64,000 nucleotides of DNA from Cinclus cinclus (taxonomy: Eukaryota; Chordata; Aves; Passeriformes; Cinclidae): NCBI RefSeq assembly GCF_963662255.1, contig NC_085047.1:105890181-105954180 (forward strand), in the 5' to 3' direction. The notes beneath the pieces were generated by a model that saw only the letters and a list, made by a program, of their open reading frames with translations, made no database searches and was not told where the DNA came from. Position 1 is the stretch's first letter. Each line of letters starts with the position of its first letter. Positions 36,601 through 48,750 of the stretch are shown piece by piece. The position numbers and the translations under genes are program-made.

Positions 36601-39313
36601 AGAACCCCTGACTGTGAAGGTGGTCCTTATTTAATAAGCTCAAACTAAGCTCTAAATGACTGAATGCACAAAATTGAATAAATGGGGTCTCAATTAACTT
36701 TTTTTTTTTCTGAGAGTTAGCCAATGGCAATGATAAAAGCCTACATACATCTGTCTAGGGAGGATGTAACACCTTTGCTTTTCATTGCTATATGCCTGTG
36801 TACCTGCTCAGCAGAGACATAGAAGTCTTGGACTCTATGAACAGTTTGAGAAGATAAAACATTTCAATTAGATCATGGTTTTATACTTTAAATTATTTGC
36901 TTCAATCAAACTATTTGTAATTTTGTTGTGTGGCTTTCAGAGCATTGATACATGGTGGCAATAATGCATTCAAACAGACATATTGATATTAGAGACAGCA
37001 TGCTGTTACAGCTATTATGGCATGGATTTAAAAAGGTGTTCAGCATCTTTCCCAACCACTATGAAAAGTCAGCAACATATTTTCAAGCATAAGACTGCTT
37101 TCCCAAAATTGTGCAGTTAGTGCTTTTTAGCCTCTTATGTGGATTTTCCTCTACACAGCTCTCTTCCACTCGGGTTCACATCACTTTCTAATCTATTCCT
37201 GACTGCTTTCTTAGTCAAGTAATAGTCTGCATTATTGTATACCAGTGTGTACTAGAGATGCAGAATAGAGCCACAGAGAACCTCATACAATTTCTTCCCA
37301 ATGCAGTCCTACGTCCTTTATCCGCAGTAGAATTCCACATTGTCGTGACAAAGAACTCCCTGGGCAGTGGAGCGGTATTGCCCAAATCTGAACTCTTTTA
37401 AAAACCAAAAATAAATTTCTAGTAACTTCAATGATCACAAAACTGGGGAAAAAGTAATTTCTCTAAGGACTGAGTAACTTGCCTTTTTTATGTTAAATTC
37501 TTACTTCTCTTGTATTAGTCTCTGCAGTGGAACTGCAGAGAATTTGAAATTGCTCTTTGAAATGCATTTAAAACTATTTCTTATGTTGGCCCCTTGCTTG
37601 CATATGAAGTTTTAATCTAGGAAGTATTTAAGTGTCCTCACCTTGATTAACTGTACCTGGTGTAAAAGGAACTCACTAAACTAAACATTGAAATGTTAAT
37701 AATGTTTTTTTATAAATTTATCTTAGATAATTTTAAAAGAAACCCCAAAACATTCCTCTTGGACAGAAAGCCCTTTTTTTTCACATCTACTAAACATGTG
37801 TGCAAGGACCTTTTAGCATTAGAATTATTTGTCATTTAATCAATTCTCACTTTTTTAAAATTAGAATAGCTTTTTCTGTGTACAGTAATCAACATATCAC
37901 TTATCACTTAAGACTTTTGTGATTATAACATCAAAACAGGTGTTTCAGATTGCAATATTGAGCACTAAGGAGAGAAATTTCTTGCTCTTTGTTTGTGTTC
38001 CCAAGGCTTTTTCTGTCTTTTTATTTTTGTTTGTTTTAATATTGTTTCCCTGTCCTTGACACTTTCACAGTTTTCCAATATGCTACTTCCAAGGGAAATG
38101 CAATAAGAATGGTCTTAATACGTTGGAGGTTTTTTTTAATTATTATTTTTTTTTCAAATATGAACACTGTACACGTTCAATTATGCTAAATAGCCTACAC
38201 AATAGATCCCTTCCAAACTATATCAAGCACTAGAGGGATTAATTCCGTTAAACATACTCAAGTAGAGCAAGTATTAGTTTTCTACTCATCTGTAATAAAA
38301 AATAATTGGTTTATGTAGACCTACGCACAAACAAGACAAGTGGGTTTACAGAGACATTTAGGTAGAAAACCACATTATTGTTATTTCTAATTGGTTAAAA
38401 AAAATTGACAACACTTCAGCCTCTTTCTCCTTTTAGAAAAATTTCAATCACCTTCACATAACATGAAGAGTGATACTTTAAAGAAATGTTTTAATTTTTG
38501 TATTCTCCTTCACTCTCAAGGACTTTTTTCTTCCCCAAAGATAAAAGTATCTATATAAAACTAAGGTTGTTTGGAGTATCTGGAAATAGATTTCCAGTTC
38601 CTAAGGAATCCTTGAGACTAAGAAATTACTAAAAAAGAGGTGATTTTTTTTTTCAGTTCTTTCACTTTAGAGATACCTTGAAAACTTTTTGCAAGAACAA
38701 TGCCTACTAAAAATCAAGCAAAGCAAAATTATGCAAACTATCCATTCATTCATGTAATGGGGAGAATTTATTAGACTCAAAGAGAACTATTTTTTCCCCA
38801 TTCTCACATCCTTCCACCACATTTACAGTCTCCTGCAAATGTGTACATACTACAGGAAAAATGTTAACCTTAATGAGGTGTTGAGATAACAAGAGAATGA
38901 AAAAAGCTAATTCTGCAGCAAGTCCAGTACAACAATGAATCACCTTTCTTCCCCCCATATAAAAGAGAAAGAGGTTGGGAAGATGCCATGAAAACTCTGA
39001 ATTCAATAAGAAGTCTCCCCTCTTCTATTTTATCAAAACTCATTGTATTCACTGGTCAGCAAGAAAGAAGGAAGGTAAAAGGAGAGAAAAAAACCAGGCA
39101 CATTCCAGCATCAAAGGAAACATCTCTCTGATTCTGAGCACTGCTGGGACTTCAGTTATGTTGCTTAAGATGAGGCTGCAGTGCATTTCCATAGCACTTA
39201 TTTTTCTTATCTACAATAATTAATTAAATATAGAAATCTTGCTGTGATTTAATAGAGAAGATTTTAATGTTTCAAGAAAAAGATTGCTTTGTATTTTGTA
39301 ATCATGGACAAGG

Positions 39314-39340
39314 TGAAGAACATGAAGAACATGAAGAACA
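39314..39340. repeat. Three copies of a 9-base tandem repeat
   Basis: TGAAGAACA is repeated three times without change. Confidence 0.95.
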
Positions 39341-39980
39341 TTTGGAAGATTCTGTGGTTCTGAAAAAAAATTGTAAGATTTTAATTATAAAATATTTCTT
39401 TTCTTTCCTGTTTATAATCTCAAAAAAATGTTTTATGTGACTTATTCACACAAACAATGAAGGTGTATGAACCTTCAAGAGGTTCCAAACTGAGGTACAA
39501 TAAGGATACTGAAGGACTATAGGTTTTCAGCTTGCTGCACATAGTCCAAAAGGTTTTTTTAGTGACATGATAAAACTTAGTATTTGAAAATAATTTTATT
39601 TCAATATGCTATGATTTGAATTACAGCCTGATAAATCTCACAGTGAGGTAGACTCCCTGGACACATATAGAAAGGTATTGAGCTAATTTTATTACTATTT
39701 TTTCCTTTTCTTATATTATGCAATTTATTAGGGCAAATATGGTTACTTTTGCACAGTGCTATCTATGACATAAACACCCAATGAAATCCAAGAGATAACT
39801 GATCTTGAATAAAATTTTATTTATTGAATTATGTATTGGATTGCCTGCTCTATTATTAATCTTCTTGTTGTTGTTATTCCATTCTACAAATCTTCATTAA
39901 CTGATTACATTCTCCACATGTTTTTCATAGGTTACATTAAAATCTTCAGCATTCTAGACATTGAGTAATCATCCTGTCAC

Positions 39981-40145
39981 CCTGTGAGGGTGACTGAGCC
40001 CTGGAACAGGCTGCTCAAGAGAGGCTGTGGGGTTTTCTATCTTTGGAGATATTCAAAATTCTCTCTGCACTGTCCTGGGGAATCAGCTCTAAGTGGCCCT
40101 GCTTGAGTAGGTGGAGGACAAGGTGACCTCCAGGAGCCCATTCTC
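39981..40145 (+). mobile_element. CR1 LINE 3' fragment
   Basis: TGGAACAGGCTGCTCAAGAG, TCTTTGGAGATATTCAAAA, CTGTCCTGGGGAATCAG and AGTGGCCCTGCTTGAG followed by GGTGACCTCCAGGAGCCC are, in order, the last 160 bases of a CR1 element. The final terminal repeat has decayed. Its orientation is opposite to the two CR1 pieces that follow. Confidence 0.8.
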
Positions 40146-40542
40146 TACTTAGATTTGCTCAGGAGTTAACAACTAAAGTTTTTTAAACCATTTGGGCTTT
40201 TTTAAGAGTTAAAGAATTTGAAGTTCATATATTTGAACTGAGGGAATTATGAATGGAAAATGCACAAAGAAAGAAGTTTAAGTTAGTTGTTGGATTTCTG
40301 TAGCAGTGCACTTCTTGCTCCCTTACATGCAGAAACTCTGTTGTGGTGAAAAATGGGGAAAGATGAACAGAGTAGATACAGCACTTATTATAAAAGGGAG
40401 AAGAAAAATCATGAAGGCAAAGTAATTTACAGAAAGAGTCTTCACTATCACAAAGCAGCAGAGGCATTGCATACCCGCAATAATATTTTTGTAATAAATC
40501 TGTAGCTCCTCAGACAAGGCTGACAAATTTTACAGCTATTAT
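40146..40542. other. Unassigned spacer between CR1 copies
   Basis: No feature is recognised. Minus-strand open frames of 67 and 80 codons overlap here and look like chance. Confidence 0.6.
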
Positions 40543-40670
40543 ACAATGGTAGAGTCATATATTGGTTTGGGTTGGAAGGAACTTTAAAGATATCTATGTG
40601 AAACCTCCCTGCCATGCAGGAGGAGCAGGAACAACTGTCACTAGACCAGGCTCTGAGCACACTTGAATGG
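40543..40670 (-). mobile_element. Short CR1 LINE 3' end, antisense
   Basis: AGAGTCATATATTGGTTTGG, GTTGGAAGGAACTTTAAAGA, CCTCCCTGCCATGCAGGAGG and CTAGACCAGGCTCTGAGCAC on plus are the reverse complement of the CR1 3' untranslated end. Only about 125 bases remain. Confidence 0.8.
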
Positions 40671-41059
40671 TACCATTTAATGGTGTTACTAATTCTTGGG
40701 TATAGTGTTGGTTTGGCAATAAATTCCAATGAAATAAATGAAAAACAACACCACAACAACAACAAAAAGTAAAAAAAACTATAAATTAGCCTTGGTTAAA
40801 GGTTCTTGGGAACATGGAGGCAACACTGAGGTATTTTTATGAAAATCACTAAGGAGTGGTTGTTTCCTTTATCAGAGGGAGCAGAATAGCCAATGAAACA
40901 GAATAGCAAAGTCTAAACTAATGACCTTAGATTGACTTTAAAGATACAAGGGAAATTCATGTCCAGTAAATTGGCCAATAAAGTAGCATCTACGAATTTC
41001 TGTAGTCAGAAAAAAAAATTCAGTGCCCACTATATGAAGAGATGGTCTAAAATTAAACA
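40671..41059. other. Unassigned spacer with an AAC-rich tract
   Basis: An A/C-rich run (AACAACACCACAACAACAAC, about 40744-40764) is followed by A-runs. Nothing else is recognised. Confidence 0.6.
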
Positions 41060-41284
41060 AATCACAGAATGTGCTGAGTTGGAACTGACCCCACAAGGAT
41101 CAAAGGCCAACTCCTGGCCCTGCACAGGGCATCCCAAGAGTCACACCCTGTGTCCAGACTTCTTGAACTCAGGCTTGGGGCTGTGAGCACTTTCCTGGGG
41201 AGCCTGTTCCAGTGCCCAGCCACACCCTGGGAGAAGAACCTTTTCCTGATACCCAACCTAAACCTCCCTTGACACAACTTCATA
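41060..41284 (-). mobile_element. CR1 LINE 3' end, antisense
   Basis: On minus a CR1 ORF2 C-terminal peptide starts KLCQGRFRLGIRKRFF and continues GHWNRLPRKV, then the 3' end is reached at ATCACAGAATG (plus, 41061-41071). It is the same region and type as 24149-24370, with small deletions. It is truncated at CCTTGACACAACTTC, so about 225 bases survive. Confidence 0.9.
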
Positions 41285-44200
41285 TCATAAAAATCTACTA
41301 GCTAGACTAAAAACATGGTCTCAAAACAAACTTTCTTTGTCTAAGGCAGACTTCACATTATTTTGGATATTCAGTAAAATACTTGAGAATGAAAGGACCA
41401 GAAAAGAACATTAATAAGCTCACATCAAACACATGCTTATGCACTAAACAGAAATAATGTTTTAAGTACCTTGTCTGTTAAACAAATTTTAGTTGACAGT
41501 TTTCTCTTTTTCCCACAACCCCCCACATAAATCACACTGCTCCAATAAGAACACACAGAAGAAACAGAGCAGTATCCTGGCTAGCACGTCACAATCCACT
41601 AACTGCAAGATTTTCTGCATTTTATCTGACAACAATATGCATTCTCTTTCTTTTATTTTCAGCATTACTAAGTCAAGAGTCTTTTTAGAATAAAGAACAT
41701 GGAATGAGAATTATGAACAAAATCTGATGTTACATTCTGAGCACTGTTGGATGTTTATACAATGTGACTTGCAGACTAGTACACAGCTGATATTTCACAG
41801 TGAGGTGAAATGTAGCAGCTGTTTCATTTTTCTGTTTTATCTCTTGTTATGTTTCTGTTATTTCTTTTGTTTTCCAGCAGAAATAGTTTCTGGAAACACA
41901 CTGTTCATGCATTAGTCCAGATTTTTTTCCAATGGAATATATCCTCATCAGAGAAATATTCATATGACTCAATTAAAGCCAGTTTCTGTTTGCTATATGT
42001 ACAGCCCAAAATGAGCTTTCTTAGAAAAAGTTTAATTTAAAAACTAACAGTAAAGTTAATCTTAAAGGATTTTGATATAGTTTTTAATATTCTCCTCCAT
42101 CTGCCAAAATGGCATGGAAAAAAAAAAAACAAATATCCATCGATTTGCCTTTCTCATTTTTTCATCCAAGGATAGCTGAATAAGGAAATATAAAATGTTG
42201 ACTACAATTTACAATTCTTACGGGCTACCATGTAAAGACTTACAGAATTTTACATCTCTCCTAACAGCTGGAGACTTAGTCAGATCCCTGGCAGGAACTG
42301 TAATCTTTCCTTTCTAGTTTTTTTTTTTTCTTTGGTGGAAGACTGAAGAGGTCCATAATTTATCATGATTGCTTTAAGAAACGATGCTGTGTAATAAAAC
42401 ATTCTGGCATGTTATTCTTTAAACATGGAAGGAATGGGAAGTATGGAGGGCTAACTTGGCTTGATGAGAAATAGTACATAACGACAGATTTGAAAAGTGC
42501 TCCAAGAAATCACTCAGAAAAACAGAATTATCATATATTTATGCTAAATAAATATAAGGAAAATGTATATAAGGAAACAACTATATTTCTCTTCTCTCAT
42601 GCTCATTTATGCTTTGATACAAATGAAAAGCACAGGAATTTAATTAACTCTGAGCTGGAAGCCAAATGTTCTTTTATGGGGCCAGGGGTAGAAGATCAGG
42701 CCACAGTCAATATTGCGTTTCTGAAAAATGAAAATATTTCACAACTGTCTTTGATTTTTTTTACATTGTAAATGTATAATTAACTAAGCAAAATTTCTTT
42801 CTATACTTCTCTGGAATTATTGTGTTTTCTCTCTTTCAAGTTAAATAAGAAAGCTGAAAAAGGCCGCTTGTGAACACTGTGATATTTTGTACCCAAAGTT
42901 GCATACCCATCTTCTGTACTTTAAGTTTCTACAGTCTCTATTCCCTGAAATAATATTGGTCATTACATAATTTCACCAAATTTATAAAAATGTTTTAGAG
43001 AGTAAACATTCAGTCCCATGAAAGCAGACAAATTTTGCCTTTTGTAGTTTCCTTTCAGCACATATGTTTGAGAGACTATTTTGAACATTAGCAATAGAAA
43101 TGTTTTATGGAAATTTTGAGAGAATAGGGGTTCCAACCATTCTCAAAGAAATGATCTGATGAATAAAGAACCAGAGAAGAACTTTTTTCAGAACTAGACC
43201 AGCATTGTTTTCAAGTTGATAAAAGGCCCTGGAATGTCTAAATGACCTATTGCTAGTCAGGATACTTTGTCCTATATACTTCTACTAAATATAATCAAAC
43301 ATTAAAATAATTAAAAATTCAGATCATTTAGGGCAGTTTAATTGCCTTGCTGCTACAGACCATCTTATATTCGCTGAATAATATATTTTATTTTTCTACG
43401 TAAAAGCTTGAGAATGTTATTTATCATATTTAAAAATATATGGCAAATATAGAAAGAATCATAGTCCTTTAGCTGGGAGAAAAGATGACATGACAGGCAG
43501 GCAGTACTTCTCTTTTGTTTCCCCTTTTCCTTTTCCTTTCCTTGCTTACAAAAGGAGGGGATACGCTTGTGTATACATACAAACTGAAGGCATATATATA
43601 CATATACATATAACCCTAAGAATGTTTTTTTTTTATCTTTAGTGCTTATATAATAATATTTTTAGTAAAGATTGTCTCTTTGTAACTTTTTCTGAAAACT
43701 TTCCCTATTTTTTTAAAAAACTTTTCTTCTTAATATGAACGAGGAAAACCCTTTGGATCCATGGATTGAACATCAGGGATTTAGTATCTCCAGTTAGATT
43801 GTAGCCTAATTTCATTTAGAATATAATTTCAAGTATCTTTATGAAAAGATGGTGCAGAAATACAAAAATATATTTTACTAAGTTCTTAAGGAAAAAAAAA
43901 AGTGAAATATTTACTACATATGAACAAACTTTATGGTGTTTCCCCAAACACAAACATTTTTCCCACAGTACTCTTTGCTTCTCCTATTAGCAAAAATAAG
44001 CTCACTTTTTTTTTTGTAGAGGATACCAGTAAAACCACTGGGGTACCCTGAATAACCAGCGTCTCATGGTACTGAATTCAAGAGGACCACAGCCATGATT
44101 TTTAATCATGCATCAGTTCCCAACATTGCATTTTTATTAAAAAAACCCAACAAAACAACAAATACATACCCCAACAAAAAACCCCACAGAACCAAACCAA

Positions 44201-45903
44201 AATCCAAAGCAAGACTTTAAAAGAACAGCTAAGTCTGCATATGCTTGCTTTGAAAAGTTTTATTTATCTTATATACTTCCCTAAAACTGGGGGAAGATGT
44301 GTTGTCATAGAAGAGCCCTGAGATAATGTGTAGACAATCCAGCATGCCAAATTTCATTACTGCATAAAGGTTTATTTACAGTAGTTTAAAATTTGTTAAA
44401 ATGTATCCCTTAAAAACAAAATAAAACCATAAAGGATGACAACACAGTAATGAATCGAAACCCAAGCAAAGGTCTTCTCTGACAATTTCATATAGATTAA
44501 AGCAATGTATTCACATTTCTTAACATTTATTTAATACCTTACCCTTGAAGTAAAAAATACATTTTTTTTCAGTTAAGATAAATTATTTTTTCCCTATTCG
44601 CAGTCAGATAAATAATAAAAAATTATAAATAATTCAGCAAACAGATACTTTACTGAAGATATAGAGCTGATTATAGCTATTATTTCTATTTGAATACACC
44701 ATGGACTACAGGATGTTGTTCTTCTATACCTTTGGTAGAATAAAAACTTTTGTGAGTAGTTCAGACAAAATAAAAACAAAAAATCAAATTAGCTTTTTGG
44801 TATAAAAACTTAGCTGGCTGGTTTCATGTAAATGAGGTTACAAACTGCTCCTGTGATCCTTTTCCCATCACAGCTGAAGATGATAGGCATATGGATGGTG
44901 TTAAAGACTTTAACTGGAGCAGCTGTTTGCAAAATGAGCACCTGCTGATGGCAAAAGGGTAGGCTCTCACCTTCATTATTTTGAAATGTAGAGAGACTTG
45001 GCTAAGCATTTTCGGTGTGTAATGAAAGCCAGAAATCTTTAAGTTCTATATTTCCCTCAAACTTGCAAACAGTGCCACAGCTTTTTTACTTCCTGCACAG
45101 GCTCATGGTGGAATAAAAACATTTTAAAAGTAAACTGAGACAATAATTCTATAACAGATTTTATGTTTCCTTGAGTATTTGAGTAACAATTAACAGTGTA
45201 GCATGAGGAAAGCCACATGCAATAATTTCACCAGATTTAGGATGTCTTTTACCTTTTATCCACTCATACTACAGGCCCCATTCATTTTTGCTGTTCTATC
45301 CCGTTTCCCTCTGGAGCTGAACTTGCAGCTTTCTGTCTGTGTTGAGCAGAGATGTTCCAGGTGCCTTGTTTCAATCAGGTGACAATTCTTAGTCCATAAA
45401 CTCTCCAGTGCAATTTACAGCCCCAGAAAGTTAAAAAGGCCAAAGAGAACCCAAAGGAACACTAAAATATGATACGGTGTGTCTTCTGGGTGCAAACAGA
45501 TTGGGTTGCGGAGCAGGATAAGAAGTAATTACTGAAGACAGACTATTTGAAAAACTTTCTTCACACAGAAACACAACAATAGAATTTACCAGAAGACTCA
45601 AAACCTCCTGCCTTTTGCATTCACAGGTAAAGGTCTGAGATTTAGTAAAAAAAAAAAAAACATTTCTCAGCTCCCACTGAATTTTATACTTAGGACAGTT
45701 GTAAATTTCAGTATTTATAGCAAGACAGCAAGAGAGGTCTCCTTGTCAGTCTTGGATAAAACTGCTCAGTACAAACCTAGAGTCTCAAAGACAGATTTAA
45801 AGCTCAAGTGATATCAAATTCTATTTAAATAATATCTTAGAGAGGACATTGCAGGCTTTCTTGTCATAAGGAATAACAGATAAGGAAAGAGTAGACCTGA
45901 AGA
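41285..45903. other. Unassigned AT-rich sequence
   Basis: No gene or known transposon. An A/C-rich stretch at 44138-44205 and a TA/CA mixture near 43570-43612 are the only low-complexity parts. Open frames are under 94 codons. Confidence 0.55.
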
Positions 45904-46020
45904 CCTGGATCTGCTGCCATTCCTGGCCTTGCTACAGAATATCTGATTGACCACTGGTAAAATGTTTAAACATTCTACAAAAGGGAGATAATCCTGTTTT
46001 ACCTCCTAAGGACTAGGAGA
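45904..46020 (+). mobile_element. Very old MIR/L2-like fragment
   Basis: The order CTGGATCTGCTGCCATTCC, CATTCTACAAAAGGGAGATA, ATCCTGTTTTACCTCC and TAAGGACTAGGAGA follows the tail half of MIR-type CORE-SINEs (the GGTAAAATGGGGATAATA then TACCTACCTCATAGGG segment of the family). Such elements survive at low number in bird genomes. The match is by eye and highly diverged. Confidence 0.4.
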
Positions 46021-48691
46021 AAATAGGTTCTTGCATTCCTTAGGCTTTTAAATATGCCACACTGAAAGAAAATTTTGATTCACAGTAACTGATTTTCTCT
46101 GTATAGACATGTACATGTGTAGAGAAAAATGCATGCATGAGTGTGTTAAACTGACCTCTGAAATATATATATTCAGTTTTGGTTTTTTTGTTTTGGGTTT
46201 TTTTTTTTTTTTTTTTTTGGGGAGGGGGAGGGCTATTCTTGCTTATTTATATGAAGAGAAATTGAACATGAATGTAACAGTAGGCATAGGTAACAACTGT
46301 TACTTAGGCTTTAAGGCACAGCCATGTTTTTTTACACTCCCTATGTTAAGTGCTTTTCTATTACATGATGACCTGTAGAATCCACAAGAACTGAGGCCAG
46401 AATAAAATGTTTAAACATAGAGAACCTTTCTAATTTAATGTGGTAAGACAATGTGCCAAACAACATTATTTTTCAAAGTTTGTTGCATATTTTTAATGAC
46501 TACACATCCAGTAATCTCAGTTTTGTATCTCAGCAGTTTTAAAGCAATGGCTGCTCCAAAACCAGACTTCATTTTCTGCTCTTCTGGTTTCAGTGCTCAG
46601 CCAGAGGGAAGACTGCCACCTAATGATCTGTAGGTAAGTGCAGGTTACAGCTGGTATCTTTCCGTTCCAAGTTTTTGCATCCTCCACTGCTTGTAGGCTT
46701 AATAGACACTCAGGGGTGGCCAGTCGCTTTTATGGTTGGTTGTATTTACAAACACAACTGTGGAGCTGCTTGAATTAGAAAACTGAATGGGGAACAGTGA
46801 TTTGGCTTTCTAACAATAAACAAGCCTGAAAGCATCTCAGCCTGCCTTTGAAAGGCTGTTGAGTGCAGCAGCAAGGCAAAGTCATCATGGGGGAAAAAAA
46901 TGAAAATCCTGAAGTATCATAGTTTGCTTTGCTAAATTCATGGAGTTAGGCAAGACAAATATGACAGAAAGGAAGAACACATTAATGAGGAAAATATTAC
47001 AATCTAATTGTAGGTTTATAGAGAAAACTTATTCTTCTCCCATCACAAACCTGAGAATTACTTGGTGGAATGAAAAGATAAGTACTTTCACGGTACATTT
47101 GAAAAATTGCATGCAAATTGCAAAGTTGTATTCAGTAGGAGTCTTATTTCAATGTATTGAGGCATTGCAGGGGGTGTCAGTCACATTAATACATGCCTCG
47201 GGTGGTTGAACGTTCAAGCGTCCCTTGTCTCCCATTGCACCAGAGGAATGTGTTAATGAGTCCATAGAACATAATCCTGTCATATTTTAATGCTATGTTA
47301 ATTTAAATGGCTGAGGAAAAAAATCCTGGGGCTAGGAAGATCCATAGCATGGAGCCAAATGAAACCATGCATTTTGTCTTCATCTTCTGGTCACACAGAC
47401 CTAGTTCTCGTGAGTGAGAAATTTCTAAAGACACCTTGAGGGAGGGGAAGCTTCTGTGTGACTTCCTTACTCTCAGCTCCATTGTCCTCAGGGATCAGTG
47501 ATAATAAGACTGCTCTACCGAGGATTATTTGGGGGTGGATTGAGTATGACTTTTTGGAAACCCCGCTGCTTTGCTTCACAGAAAAGTTGAAGGATTTTTT
47601 ATATCTCCTCTTTGTTGTGTGTTCTTAGCTAACAATTCCAAGGGAAAAATGAGAAAGAAAGTATTAAAAGGGCCTTTGCTGCTCAGCACTTCAAATACAG
47701 CCTTTTAACAAATGTTACAACTCCTCTTTTCAAAATGTAGTTTATTTTAAATATCGCAAGAATGAGAAGACTCATTCTGGCTTCAGCCTTCCCACAGATC
47801 TAGGGCAGGTATGACTGCTTAACTGGGCCAAGAAAATCCTGGGTTACCTTGTGCTTGCTGAAAAGTGATAAGTGATATGGCTGAACCTTTTTCTTATAAG
47901 CAGAGATTGCCTACTCAAGGCTTACCTGACATGGGGAATACTTGGTTCTACGGTGGTGACATCAAATTCTTTCATTCTTTTGGGTGCACATATAAGGATA
48001 CTGGTGTCAACCCCCAGCCCTCTTCCTATTCAGAAGCTCCCAAGGGAGTTGTAAGCAAATTCAGGGAACCATAAGAAGTCTCTGAACAAATTTCAGCTCC
48101 ATTTTAAATACAGAGAATCCAACATGGGAGTTTCTGAACAGCAAACAGTAATTATGAAAAAATACCAGAGCAATATGGGTGAAAATCATATTGTATGTCC
48201 TTAAGGATATGAAAGGAAAGCTTCAGCACTCTCAGGACTCCCAAGGTCTGCTGGAAATTTAGAAATCATAGCAATTTGAAGCTTCAGCAGCCCGAGAAGG
48301 GATTGGACACAAATATCTCTATTCTAAATACAATTAATGGGGAAGACCAAATTGCAAAATTTTTGTTACTTTCTCTCAGTTATCATTTCACTTCTGAATT
48401 CAATAAATTGTAACAAGACTTTACAATCCATTTTCTGAAATAGACCTTGTACTTTATTCAACATGGTTCCTGTCAACTTTCTTTCTGACCAGGTGACATA
48501 AGAAATAATTGGTAGACATTGCAAGCAGATAACCTGTACCCTCACAGTACCTCTGTCTCATAGTCCTGTTTCAGCTGTTATTTTGTGTCAGTTTCTCCCA
48601 CAAAAAAATCCCCCGTGCATTTCCTCTTAAGAATGTCCTTTTGGCAACTAACTGGTGAAAAATCAGATTGGATTAATATGGAAAAAGAATA
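46021..48691. other. Unassigned sequence
   Basis: Contains a T21 run at 46198-46218 followed by a G-rich run. A donor-like CTGTAGGTAAGTG near 46629-46640 follows an acceptor-like TCTTCTGGTTTCAG (46579-46593), but no coding segment is convincing. Open frames are under 90 codons. Confidence 0.55.
46198..46218. repeat. T21 homopolymer
   Basis: Twenty-one consecutive T residues followed directly by GGGGAGGGGGAGGG. No retroposed sequence is apparent on the other side of it. Confidence 0.95.
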
Positions 48692-48712
48692 TGTGTGTGT
48701 GTATGTGTGTGT

Positions 48713-48744
<32 letters not shown>
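48692..48744. repeat. (TG)n microsatellite
   Basis: 53 bases of TG units interrupted twice by a TATG. Confidence 0.97.

Positions 48745-48750
<6 letters not shown>

Larger units (their letters stand above)
24681..39980. other. 15-kb stretch without recognisable repeats or genes
   Basis: No CR1, LTR or long tandem repeat could be recognised across about 15.3 kb, unlike the 17 kb to its left. Small features are a mixed TG/CA tract at 26698-26740, A13 at about 29657-29669, a T-run at about 30519-30530 and a 9-base tandem repeat at 39314-39340. A GC-rich patch at 28005-28165 is unassigned. Open frames do not exceed 103 codons (32607-32918) and show no known domain. Candidate exons at 25884-25961 and 30607-30692 are listed separately. 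Confidence 0.55.
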
